Shown piece after piece: positions 16,806-25,415 of a stretch of 49,089 nucleotides of DNA. Under the pieces are notes generated by a model. That model worked only from the letters and a program-made list of their open reading frames with translations, searched no databases and was not told the DNA's origin. The DNA lies in assembly GCF_026191915.1 (NCBI RefSeq), contig NZ_JAIMBY010000022.1, positions 1-49,089 of the forward strand. Direction: 5' to 3'. A program made the translations under genes and the position numbers. The DNA is from Acidiphilium sp. PA. GTDB lineage: Bacteria; Pseudomonadota; Alphaproteobacteria; Acetobacterales; Acetobacteraceae. Position 1 is the stretch's first letter, and each line of letters starts with the position of its first letter.

Positions 16806-17296
16806 TTTGATAACGAGTTCATCGCACAACCCGGCGATGGTTTCCAGCGTCATATAGCGTCAGCGCTGAACCCCCTCCGCTGCCTTTCCACCGACTTTGT
16901 CGGCGGAACCTTGGGCTGCTTCGCCCACTCATCGTCTTGTGCGAGCAGGATGGCGCCGACGAGGCGACGAATGGCGGCTTCGTTGGGGAAGATGCCGACG
17001 ACATTGGTGCGGCGTTTGATTTCGCCATTGAGCCGTCCGATGGGGTTGGTCGAGTGGATTTTGGTGCGGTGTTCCTTGGGAAACCTCATATAGGCCGTAC
17101 CCATCCGTTGAGGACCGCGGTCCATCGCCTCCAGGCGTTCGGGCATGTCGAGCAATTTGAGCGCAGCGGCGGTCAAGGCTTCAGCGATCATCGGATAGGT
17201 TTCGGCCGAGCTGATTGAAACGCCGTCGCCCGGGAAGGTCACCGTTGCTTGGAAGCCATTGCCCTTGGGCGTGGCAGAGAGGGTGATCGTCGGCAT
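16806..17296 (-). pseudogene. Chimera of a plasmid ORF and an IS256 transposase 3' fragment
   Basis: On the - strand an ORF starts at 17296 with a good ribosome site (GTGGAGG). Residues 1-60 look like a small plasmid protein (MPTITLSATP, SSAETYP-IAEALTAAALKLL), similar in style to the gene at 47401-47700. From about residue 69 (base 17092) it becomes the C-terminal part of an IS256 transposase (FPKEHRTKIHSTNP, RRTNVVGIFPNE, DDEW). The frame then breaks: an insertion or frameshift leads to a stop at 16850, and the expected transposase end (YMTLETIAGL) continues in another frame to about 16806. The first two thirds of the transposase are missing. Confidence 0.7.
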
Positions 17297-17468
17297 GTCA
17301 GGGCCTCCACCTGTCTCGTTTCTCGTCGCCAGACTCTGCGAAGGAGGCCTGCAACCTTAGCGCAATCTTCGGATCTGAGACAGCGTCGTCCAAGCTGCCC
17401 AGGCCCCTGGGTGCGGTTGGTCCCCATGACTCCTAAATTCCGGAGCCTTCGGTGTCCTGGGCATCAGG

Positions 17469-17503
17469 TTGCAAACTGTCAGAAAGCCGCTTATGTTTCT
17501 AAC
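17469..17503 (+). promoter_or_regulatory. Promoter and inverted-repeat operator of the AbiE pair
   Basis: TTGCAA (17469-17474) and TATGTT (17492-17497), 17 bases apart, could be the -35 and -10 boxes. GTCAGAAA (17478-17485) and TTTCTAAC (17496-17503) form an inverted repeat with 7 of 8 matching pairs that spans the -10 box. AbiEi antitoxins repress their own operon by binding inverted repeats at this place, so this is a likely operator. Confidence 0.55.
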
Positions 17504-17515
17504 AGGAGAATGGTC

Positions 17516-18109
17516 ATGTCGCGCCTAAGCGAACAGATTCTGGCATATGCGGAGAGGCAGTCCGAAGGGGCGCCCACATCTGCTAAGAGCTTGCTTCACC
17601 TTGGCAATCGCGCTGCGGTGGACCAGGCCTTGTCGCGTCTGGCCGACCGCGGGCAGCTCATCCGCGCCGGGCGGGGGGTCTACCTTCGCCCAATCACGTC
17701 CCGGTTTGGCACGCGAGCGCCTTCCGTCGAACAGGCTGTTGAGGCGCTTGCCGCCCAGCGAGGCGAGGTCATTGTCTCGAACGGGGCGGCTGCGGCCAAC
17801 GCCCTTGGCCTGACGACGCAGGTGCCGGTTCGGTCGGTCTATCTGACTTCGGGCCGCAGCCGGAAGATGAGCCTCGGCAAGCAGGTCGTGGAACTGCGCC
17901 ACGCGCCACGCTGGCAGTTGACCCTGGGGACCCGGCCGGCGGGGGAAGCAGTGCGCGCCCTCGCGTGGCTAGGTCCCGACAAAGCCGAGGAAGCGCTCAT
18001 GACGCTGAAGCAGAAGATGCCGCCGGGCGTCTTCGGCGAGTTGGTGGCCGCCGCACCGCAGCTTCCGACGTGGCTCGCGCGGAGCGTGGGAAAGGTCGCC
18101 TATGGCTGA
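17516..18109 (+). CDS. abiEi: AbiEi-like antitoxin and autorepressor
   Basis: A 197-residue protein with an N-terminal winged-helix region (VDQALSRLADRGQLIRAGRGVYLRP, about residues 40-65) and a C-terminal AbiEi-type domain (VSNGAAAANALGL, VYLTSGRSR). It is the antitoxin of a type IV toxin-antitoxin/abortive infection pair and normally represses the operon. ATG 17516 is chosen because AGGAG lies 7 bases upstream. It overlaps the toxin gene by 8 bases. The system probably stabilises the plasmid and may protect against phage. Confidence 0.82.
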   Translation: MSRLSEQILAYAERQSEGAPTSAKSLLHLGNRAAVDQALSRLADRGQLIRAGRGVYLRPITSRFGTRAPSVEQAVEALAAQRGEVIVSNGAAAANALGLTTQVPVRSVYLTSGRSRKMSLGKQVVELRHAPRWQLTLGTRPAGEAVRALAWLGPDKAEEALMTLKQKMPPGVFGELVAAAPQLPTWLARSVGKVAYG

Positions 18110-19118
18110 CGCTTTCCTCCCCCTGCCGGTCGAGGACCGCCGTGAGGCCCTGCGCGTCGCCGCCGATCGATCCGGCCGCCCGGCACATCTTCTCGAAAAG
18201 GATGTGTGGGTCGTCTGGGCGCTGGCGACCTTGTTCGGATCGGACATCGGCGCGCACTTGGTGTTCAAGGGCGGCACCTCCCTGTCCAAGGCTTATGGCG
18301 TCATCCGGCGCTTTTCCGAGGACGTTGACCTGACCTACGACATTCGCGCCATCGCGCCCGACCTTGTCGGCGAGAACGGCGAAGCTCTGCCGAAGAACCG
18401 CAGCGAGGAGAAGCGGTGGTCGAAGGCGGTACGCCAGCGCCTCCCCGAATGGATCGCCGAAACAGTCCAGCCTGTCATCGCTGGCGAGATCGACGCGCAG
18501 TCGCTCGCGGCAACCCTCAGAGCAGAGGGCGATCGGCTCTACATCAACTATGAGGCCACGGCGGCGGGCTCCGGGTACGTAGCTCCCAGCGTAATGCTGG
18601 AATTTGGCGCCCGGTCGACGGGAGAGCCGGCAAGCTTTCGCGACGTGACTTGCGACGCTGCCGGATTGATCAACGGCGTCGACTTTCCATCGGCCCGGCC
18701 CCGCGTGATGCACGCCGAGCGGACCTTCTGGGAGAAGGTCACGGCAATCCATGTCTTCTGCCTGCAAGAGAGGCTGCGCGGCGAACGCTTCGCGCGGCAC
18801 TGGCACGATGTCGTTCGGCTCGACGAGGCCGGAATCGCCGCCGCGGCCCTCGCGGATCGCCAGCTCGGTAGTGCTGTCGCCCGCCACAAGAGCATGTTCT
18901 TCGCCGAGAAGGGGGCGGATGGCACGCTGGTTGACTATGACGCCGCCGTGAATGGGGGGCTGCGCCTCGTCCCGGCAGGCGAAGGGCTTGCGGCGCTGAG
19001 CAAAGACTACGGCCAAATGGTCGATGATGGCTTATTGCTCGATGATGCAGAGCCCTTCAAGGCGCTGATGGATCGGTGTGCCGACATAGAAGCGCGGGCC
19101 AACCGCGCGAGTGAATAG
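18102..19118 (+). CDS. abiEii: AbiEii-like nucleotidyltransferase toxin
   Basis: A 338-residue protein with the nucleotidyltransferase core of AbiEii: KGGTSLSKAYG (GGTSLSK 57-63) and SEDVDL (72-77), which carry the two catalytic acidic residues. Downstream motifs (AERTFWEKV, RHWHDVVRL) are typical of the family. AbiEii toxins transfer nucleotides to tRNA or use GTP and are held in check by AbiEi without direct protein contact. Length is near the family norm. All visible catalytic motifs are intact. Confidence 0.87.
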   Translation: MADAFLPLPVEDRREALRVAADRSGRPAHLLEKDVWVVWALATLFGSDIGAHLVFKGGTSLSKAYGVIRRFSEDVDLTYDIRAIAPDLVGENGEALPKNRSEEKRWSKAVRQRLPEWIAETVQPVIAGEIDAQSLAATLRAEGDRLYINYEATAAGSGYVAPSVMLEFGARSTGEPASFRDVTCDAAGLINGVDFPSARPRVMHAERTFWEKVTAIHVFCLQERLRGERFARHWHDVVRLDEAGIAAAALADRQLGSAVARHKSMFFAEKGADGTLVDYDAAVNGGLRLVPAGEGLAALSKDYGQMVDDGLLLDDAEPFKALMDRCADIEARANRASE

Positions 19119-19239
19119 GGGGCATCCGCGCACATATGCGCAGGCCTCTTGATGATCGTAAATTGCCTATTTACCGTCCAAAGAAAGATGCGCCTATGTT
19201 CGGCATAGATTGTTTGGCCGATCTGCGAAAGTGTCGGTA

Positions 19240-22200
19240 TCACTGGGGTGTCGGCCCATTCGGAGCGGAGCGTCGGCCATCCAGTTCAGCTTGGAAGCCG
19301 AGGGCAAGATGTTGCAACGTTTCTGGAAATTTGTCCAAGGCGGGGATGAACCGCCTTTCGATGTCGGTTCCGAGTCTTTCCTGCCTGTCGAGTGTCTCCC
19401 GGAATGCGGACGCCTGATCCCTGAAGGCTTCAAGGCATAGATCGCTCCGGCGGCGCGCCATGTTGTTCTGGTTGATGCGCCTGCCGTTCTGTTCCGCCAT
19501 CTCAAAATGATGGCGCAGCCGGAACAGCGTGGTCGTTTGCCGGACGTCGCTGTCCTCGCGATCCGCCTGCTCCACATCGCTCGCATTCGCCTTGGCGGGG
19601 TGATCGGCCATATCGGCGGCAACCCGGCCCCAAAGATCTTCGATCGTGATCGGTTTGTTGTCGCCCAGCGCGCGGCCTAGCTTGATCGATTCCATTACCG
19701 CCGCCTCGGAGATCATCGTAAAGGATTGCCTGACGTGCCGGCTTTCGGCGGTGTACCCTTTGAAGGAGGTGATGCCGCTGCTACCGCGGGGCAGGGCGTT
19801 GATATGCTCGTCGGACGTGACCCCCTGGGCGCTGTCGATGGTCAAAGCGTGGCCGTGACCGAGCATGACCCGCCCCGAAGCCTGGTCGGTCAGAAAATCC
19901 CACGGCACGAAGGCGCGGCGCTGCTTCATTCCCTCGAGGACCAATCCGTCCGACCTTCGCTCGATTACGGTTACGATCGTACCATTGTTGCCGATCGCCA
20001 CCGTGCCGCGCGACCGACCATTTCGTTGGGGCGCGTCGACCGGGGTACCCCTGACGCGCCGGAACAAACGGAGCTTATCGCCTGCCGCGATCGGTAGGTC
20101 GTGATGTTCGCCTTTGCCATCTCCCATTGGCATGAGCGCCGGCACGATGATTTCATCCTGTGCGACGTCGCCACGTGCCTTCAGGCGTTCACGCACGGCG
20201 CGGCTGATATTGCCGGCGTCCTCGTTGGTGAGGGCGGAGATCGTGATGCCCCGCCATGCGCCGGCCGCGCGCAGAATATCCCGCCGCTCAATGTAGAAAT
20301 CCGCGATGCGCTGCACGACCTGATCGTAATCACCGCCGACCAGGCGCGCCGTCCCGTCCTCGCGTTTCATCGTCAGGGCTTTCGCCGCCATGCCGTCTCG
20401 GAACAGGGTGGCGATCTGGCGTTCCCGCACGGAGTTCTGGCGGATCGTGGTGTCGATGTAGGGGAGGCTATCGGGCGGCAGGATCTCCTTCAGCAGCTTG
20501 ATGGTGTTGCCGGCATCGATCGTCTGAACCTGCTCGGGATCGCCGATGCCTTTGATGACCATGCCGGTTCGTGCTTGAAATTCGAGCAGTTTCAGGAAAG
20601 GTTTCGGGCCGATCTGGCTGATCTCGTCGAGGATGAGCACCGTTTTGTCGTTGACCACCAGTTCGCCCCGCTCGATCGCGCCGAGGAACGGGGTCAGCGC
20701 CATGCAACCGCCGGCCATCAAGCCGGCTCTATCGACTGATCGATCGATGCCGGCGTCGGCAAGGGCGTCCGCCTGCCGCCAGGCGGTGGCCACACCGAAC
20801 ACCGATCGCCCATCCTCTTTGTAAGCCTGCACGAGCGGCGCCAGCAGGGCGGTCTTGCCGGAACCCGCCACACCGATGAGGATCGAAAGATCGCCTCCGG
20901 TGCCAAGGGCGTACATCGCCGCTATCTGCGCCTTCGCTTGCTCCGGTTCACTGGTCAGATCGAGGTCTGAGTTGGCGATCGCGCGCTGGATCGCTGCCGT
21001 GGTCAGCGCGCCGGCGCGACTCGATGCAGCACTCCGCGCCCGTTCCATCAGCGCCTCTTCAAGTCTGAGTTGGGCGGTGTGGGTCACCCGCAGGGGCGAC
21101 GGCGTCTTTTCGGCGGGCTTGCCGGGAATTTCATTCATCTCCCGGCCGACGATCAGTTCCGATTGGACGCCTTTGACCTCGATCCCCCGGTCGATCAGCA
21201 GGTTCACCACTTCATCGATATCGTGCGGCCCCCTGATACCGGTACCGATAAACCCGCGCGCGGCGTGAATGCGCAGTTTCTCGAAATCCAGAACGGCCGC
21301 GGTCCGGAACTCGATCTCCAGGTGGCGGGCTGCATAGGCGTAGGCGCGCTCGTATCGTTCGATCGCTGGCACGGATGACACCGGGCGGTCGGGATCCATC
21401 ATCGACTCCGGCGTCCAGCCGATCGCCTCGGCCTGCGCGCGCCATGATGCACGATCGTCTGCATCCCCGGTCTTCTTCAGTCGGGCGGTGAACTCGGCCG
21501 CCTGCAGCATCGCGTATTTCCGGTCGGCGGGCAGGCTTTCCCAGTCCTCTCCGTGGTCCGCTGCATAGGCCTTGGCGTTGCGCTCGACCGACTTGCGGCC
21601 CTTGGAGAATGTGTCGACCGCGATCTGCGGGATGCCGGCGATCGTGACCGCCTGCTCGCGGGCGTCCATGCCTGTTTCGAACCCGAGATTGCGCAGATAG
21701 CCGCCGAGCCGGGCCTGGAAATACGCACCGAATTCATGGACGCGGCTGTGCAGCCGGTTGGTGTCGAGCGACCCCGCGCGCCCCTCGTCGGTCAGCACGA
21801 AATTCAGCAGGACGTTATGAATGTGTTCATGCGGATCGCCGGGGATGGGGATATCGGCAAGGTAGGTGACCCCTTTCGTCTTGTCCTCGATGTGGACAGT
21901 CGGGCGGGCGGTATGGTGATAGAAGGAAATCCAGGCGACGTCGCCCGGATCGGCACCGTCTCCGCCGCCCTTGCCCTTGCGTGCCCAGCCCAGTTCTTCT
22001 CCGACGAAGCGCATCGTATCGTCATTGGCCAGCATGATCGCATAGCGAACCGCCTCGCGTTCAGCTGCGGTCGTGCCGAACTCCGCCGCAAGGGTCACCG
22101 ACTTATGCGGCGCGATCGTCAGATCGTAGCCGCTGATCTCGCGCTTGTGGCCGGACCATGCCTCGCCGGTGTCTGCGCGCTTGCCTTCGAACAGGTGGGC

Positions 22201-22449
22201 GAGTGCCGCGTTGCTTGGGCCTTTCATCCGGTCGATGCCGAGGGAAGCGGCAATCTCGGGCGAGATGTCCGGGCCCCAGGAGGCCCTCGTGTCCCGACCG
22301 GTGTAGTAGTTCGTCATCCGGCCGCCGCTATCGACCTGTCCGCGGAGGTCCTCGATGGTCTTGGGCGCAGGATCGGGGGTATTTTCGGTGAAATACTGCA
22401 TGATCAGTTGGCCGTTGCTGTCGGCCATGATCTTGCGGAACGAGATCAT
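19240..22449 (-). CDS. MobF-family conjugative relaxase-helicase (TrwC/TraI type)
   Basis: A 1069-residue protein that nicks oriT and unwinds plasmid DNA for transfer. The N-terminal relaxase domain has the catalytic-Tyr region (Tyr19, then NYYTGRD) and a metal-binding His cluster, H207-E-H-I-H211. The C-terminal part is a RecD-like helicase with Walker A GVAGSGKT (526-533) and Walker B LILDEISQIG. ATG 22449 overlaps the upstream gene by 4 bases. It is the last gene of a three-gene - strand operon and converges on abiEii. Pairing a MobF relaxase with a Dot/Icm-type channel differs from IncI plasmids, which use a MobP relaxase. Confidence 0.88.
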   Translation of the reverse strand: MISFRKIMADSNGQLIMQYFTENTPDPAPKTIEDLRGQVDSGGRMTNYYTGRDTRASWGPDISPEIAASLGIDRMKGPSNAALAHLFEGKRADTGEAWSGHKREISGYDLTIAPHKSVTLAAEFGTTAAEREAVRYAIMLANDDTMRFVGEELGWARKGKGGGDGADPGDVAWISFYHHTARPTVHIEDKTKGVTYLADIPIPGDPHEHIHNVLLNFVLTDEGRAGSLDTNRLHSRVHEFGAYFQARLGGYLRNLGFETGMDAREQAVTIAGIPQIAVDTFSKGRKSVERNAKAYAADHGEDWESLPADRKYAMLQAAEFTARLKKTGDADDRASWRAQAEAIGWTPESMMDPDRPVSSVPAIERYERAYAYAARHLEIEFRTAAVLDFEKLRIHAARGFIGTGIRGPHDIDEVVNLLIDRGIEVKGVQSELIVGREMNEIPGKPAEKTPSPLRVTHTAQLRLEEALMERARSAASSRAGALTTAAIQRAIANSDLDLTSEPEQAKAQIAAMYALGTGGDLSILIGVAGSGKTALLAPLVQAYKEDGRSVFGVATAWRQADALADAGIDRSVDRAGLMAGGCMALTPFLGAIERGELVVNDKTVLILDEISQIGPKPFLKLLEFQARTGMVIKGIGDPEQVQTIDAGNTIKLLKEILPPDSLPYIDTTIRQNSVRERQIATLFRDGMAAKALTMKREDGTARLVGGDYDQVVQRIADFYIERRDILRAAGAWRGITISALTNEDAGNISRAVRERLKARGDVAQDEIIVPALMPMGDGKGEHHDLPIAAGDKLRLFRRVRGTPVDAPQRNGRSRGTVAIGNNGTIVTVIERRSDGLVLEGMKQRRAFVPWDFLTDQASGRVMLGHGHALTIDSAQGVTSDEHINALPRGSSGITSFKGYTAESRHVRQSFTMISEAAVMESIKLGRALGDNKPITIEDLWGRVAADMADHPAKANASDVEQADREDSDVRQTTTLFRLRHHFEMAEQNGRRINQNNMARRRSDLCLEAFRDQASAFRETLDRQERLGTDIERRFIPALDKFPETLQHLALGFQAELDGRRSAPNGPTPQ

Positions 22450-22820
22450 GCGTCTCCCCGTCCATTCGCGAGCGGCTCGCCGCTATGCCGATCGGCGCGA
22501 AGATATTCGTCCCCGCCCTGACCCTGTCCATCCCTGAGCATGCGCAGGACGGTAGCCGGGACATTCTCGCCGAGGCTGGTGACGGACACGAGGAGTGCGC
22601 GGATCATCGCGGTCTGCCGATCGATCCGGTTCATCAACTCCTTGATGAGGTCGTTCGAGGCGTTCTTGTCGTCTTCGCCCCTGAGCATGGTCAGGATCGC
22701 GATCAGGATCTCGCCGTGCTGCTGCTGCCGCTGGTTCATCGCGAGGAGGAGGGCCCCGAAATCAATCGGTAACCTCCCGCCCGGTTCTTCGGGCGGGTTG
22801 CCTGTGACAAGGTCGGTCAC
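22446..22820 (-). CDS. Small helical protein of the relaxase operon, unknown
   Basis: A 124-residue protein, helical in the middle (about 25-95, MNQRQQQHGEILIAILTMLR) with disordered, polar ends. It has 4-base overlaps with both neighbours, so it is translated together with the BRO-like protein and the relaxase. It could be a relaxosome accessory protein. No family was recognised. Confidence 0.7.
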   Translation of the reverse strand: MTDLVTGNPPEEPGGRLPIDFGALLLAMNQRQQQHGEILIAILTMLRGEDDKNASNDLIKELMNRIDRQTAMIRALLVSVTSLGENVPATVLRMLRDGQGQGGDEYLRADRHSGEPLANGRGDA

Positions 22821-24706
22821 GATTCAGCCTCCTTGTCTCCTTCCGGCCGCTCGGTCGTATTTTGTTTCGATCCGGTGTCTGCGGCGTTGTCTCCTGCGGG
22901 ATCTGTCGATTTCGGGTTCTGATCCGGTTGCTCGTCGCTTTTCCCGGTCGTCGTCTGTTCGCCGTCGGTCTCATCGAGCGGGATGGGCGTCGGTGCGTCG
23001 TAGAGCGTCTGCCGCAGCTTCTTTGCCAGGCGCCCGGACGGAAGCACCGTTTGCTCGAGGAGATACCCTGAAACGGAAATGAGGAACTTCGCGAGCGGGA
23101 TATCGAATTTGAATATCTCATCGACAACATCGTGGTCCCCCGGGAGATAGCGGAGCACGCCGGCGCTGCCATACATCAGCAGAACCTCGCTGGCATGGAT
23201 GATGCTCATCGCAGCAACGCCTTCGACGCGAGGCGATATGAAGCCGATGCCGCGCCAATGCGTTACGTCGAGGTCGCCATCTTTTTTGGACGCGATGTAC
23301 AGCTCATCCTCGCGACCTTCCATCAGCGATTTTGCCAGCCTCATAGGATCCTTCGGTCCCTCGATCAGCGGCGCGCGACCAGACGGTCCGTGGAAGCGGC
23401 CAGTTCTGCGGATTTCCGGGAGGACTGTCCCGGTCACCCAATCCCTGAACCGCGCGGCCCTGGGAAGCGTGGTTTTCAGTGCGATCCGGTACAGGCCGCT
23501 CTCGCTGATGAACTGGATGCGCTGATGCCCGCCCTCTGTCGGAAAATACTCGTAGCGAACGTCGTCCCGGTCGGCCATTTTCGCCATGACCGAATGGTTC
23601 GAATGACCGATCGCGGTTGCAATCGACACTGCCGCCATCCACAGAAGACCGCGATCCTCGAATGTCTCCAGCATGACGCGTTCAAATTGAAATTTCCTGA
23701 TCTGGTGGGGTGAGAGATCAACGATCCGGCGTTTGTTTCCGACCATTTCGACAGACGTGTCGACGATCGGGCCACCGAGTAATTTGGCCGTGCCTTTGAT
23801 CGCCTCCTGCAATTTCGAGACCTCGACCTCAAACGCGATGAGGCGTTCCCGATCAAGGACGTATTCCCCGCTGTCGTCAGGTTTGATAAACCCACCCTGT
23901 TTGAGCCTGACGATGGCTACGTCTTCCCGGAATTCCGGAAACTCTTCCTCCCTGTGTTCGAACCGATACCGGGTTTTTAGGGCCTCCATCTCCTTCGCGC
24001 GATCTGGATGGAGCAGGACGCATCGTGAAACCACGTCTTTCAGACCCGGCAGTAGTACTCTCGATGCCGTCATGATCAGCATCGTGATCGCTTTTAGGCC
24101 GGGAGCATCGGGGGGGACGTATTCGGCGATAACGTCGTCCGTGAAGTGTGCGAGCGCCCGACTGATCGACAGATAGATCAAATCGAAGATTGTCCGGTCG
24201 ATCACGGTCAGGAAACTATATTTTTCCCAATCGACGATCCGGAATTCGCCGTTGATCATCCCGCAAACGTAAGCACCATCCTCGCGGGTCTGCAGCGCCG
24301 CCTTGATCAGTCCCACGATATCGGGGGGCGTTACACTCTCGTCCCCGAGAGCCGCGAAGCTGCCAGTTCGGCGGATCTCCGGGAGAACGGTATGCGTCAC
24401 CCATCGGCTGAATTCCTTCGCCTCCGGACGCTCGCTGTTGAAAATCGCCGTGTAGAGGCCTGCTTCACTTGTAAAATTTACCCGTTTTTTGCCTCGGGGA
24501 GTCTGACGCGATTTTTTTCTTACCTGCTGCCGATCGACCATTTTCAGCATGTCGTCTGGGCTTCGATAACCCAGGATACTGGCAACGGCTTTTACCTCCA
24601 CCCACAACACTCCCACCTCCTGAAATACCTGAATGGGCTGGTTGTTGAACTGTATGGTTACGATTGGCCGCTCGGCGGCTGGCGTATTCTGAGCTCTCGT
24701 CGACAT
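22817..24706 (-). CDS. Tandem BRO-N domain protein, first gene of relaxase operon
   Basis: A 629-residue protein with two BRO-N-type domains, at about residues 18-115 (VWVEVKAVASILGY, FTSEAGLYTAIF, TVLPEIRRTGSF) and 330-440 (MAAVSIATAIGHSN, FISESGLYRIAL, TVLPEIRRTGRF). Each is followed by a similar region of about 130 residues, so the protein looks like an internal duplication. BRO-N domains are DNA-binding and best known from phage antirepressors and large DNA viruses. The last 70 residues are disordered (Gln/Asp/Thr/Glu-rich). GAGGG precedes the start by 7 bases. It overlaps the next gene by 4 bases. A regulator of the relaxase operon or an oriT-binding protein are both reasonable guesses. 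Confidence 0.8.
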   Translation of the reverse strand: MSTRAQNTPAAERPIVTIQFNNQPIQVFQEVGVLWVEVKAVASILGYRSPDDMLKMVDRQQVRKKSRQTPRGKKRVNFTSEAGLYTAIFNSERPEAKEFSRWVTHTVLPEIRRTGSFAALGDESVTPPDIVGLIKAALQTREDGAYVCGMINGEFRIVDWEKYSFLTVIDRTIFDLIYLSISRALAHFTDDVIAEYVPPDAPGLKAITMLIMTASRVLLPGLKDVVSRCVLLHPDRAKEMEALKTRYRFEHREEEFPEFREDVAIVRLKQGGFIKPDDSGEYVLDRERLIAFEVEVSKLQEAIKGTAKLLGGPIVDTSVEMVGNKRRIVDLSPHQIRKFQFERVMLETFEDRGLLWMAAVSIATAIGHSNHSVMAKMADRDDVRYEYFPTEGGHQRIQFISESGLYRIALKTTLPRAARFRDWVTGTVLPEIRRTGRFHGPSGRAPLIEGPKDPMRLAKSLMEGREDELYIASKKDGDLDVTHWRGIGFISPRVEGVAAMSIIHASEVLLMYGSAGVLRYLPGDHDVVDEIFKFDIPLAKFLISVSGYLLEQTVLPSGRLAKKLRQTLYDAPTPIPLDETDGEQTTTGKSDEQPDQNPKSTDPAGDNAADTGSKQNTTERPEGDKEAES

Positions 24707-24802
24707 CGGATATCCCTCAAATGGAAATGGTGGGTCGCTACGCCACGATGGCGAATAGCGTCAGCCGACGTCCAAACGATGAAAACGGGAACGCTGAAAC
24801 GA

Positions 24803-24818
24803 TGCCATACCGATGGCA
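24803..24818 (-). promoter_or_regulatory. Palindrome upstream of the relaxase operon
   Basis: TGCCAT-accg-ATGGCA is a perfect 6-bp inverted repeat about 100 bases upstream of the BRO-like gene, next to an A/T-rich stretch (AAATAATAACAA on the + strand). It could be an operator for the operon. No convincing -35/-10 pair was found. Confidence 0.3.
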
Positions 24819-24859
24819 AAATAATAACAAGCTCGTGAACGATCAGCTCACAGCATGAC

Positions 24860-25340
24860 GTCTCCTGCATGCAGCCGCCATCGCATCCGAAAGAAGAATG
24901 GATAGTAACAGTTGATATAGGTGTCGGAAATGGGCGCTTTTCGCTTACCCCCTTTGAAAACTGCTAAAACAAGTCGTTTCGCATCCGGAATCGGGTGCAA
25001 TGGTGTATGGAAAGTAAATAATGAAATTATATTGCTGAGAGGATGGGGGGCGTGATTGGTTCGTGATCGGGGCGTTAGCCGTGCGTGAGGGGGGTAAACT
25101 GTGATCGGCTTGGGCCGCGATACTGTGGCGCTGGCGTGCCAGTGTGGCATGGGTGGCACGGCGCGGGGCGCTTGAGCGCTGACGGCACAATAGTGCCGGG
25201 GCTGCGCGGAGAGCAATCGAAAGTCGGCTGGCAGGTCTCGGCGCAGCGGTCATGCTGGCACATTGCACGCAAATGTGATGATCCGGGCTGCCGGTGACTG
25301 TGACCGGGCGAGTGCGGGCGTGCTGCGGATGAACGCAAAG
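24860..25340. other. Gene-free, hairpin-rich region: oriT candidate
   Basis: No convincing gene lies between the relaxase operon and the DUF4326 gene. The left part is A/T-rich around 25010-25035. The right part has three close hairpins: TGCCA-gtg-TGGCA (25137-25149), GCGCT-tg-AGCGC (25168-25179) and CGGCAC-aata-GTGCCG (25183-25198). Origins of transfer for MobF relaxases usually sit beside the relaxase operon and contain such inverted repeats. The strand bias of flanking genes also points here. No known nic consensus was recognised, so this is inference. Confidence 0.4.
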
Positions 25341-25360
25341 GGGCGGCGCTGAGGCCGCCC
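25341..25360 (-). terminator. Hairpin terminator after the DUF4326 gene
   Basis: GGGCGGC-gctgag-GCCGCCC is a perfect 7-bp stem. On the - strand it is followed by CTTTG, 56 bases beyond the stop of the DUF4326 gene. The short T-run makes it a moderate intrinsic terminator. Confidence 0.5.
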
Positions 25361-25415
25361 TTGTCCGGTCATGGTTGGGGGAAGGTGGGGCGGCTGGTGC
25401 CGCCCCGTTGTGGTG

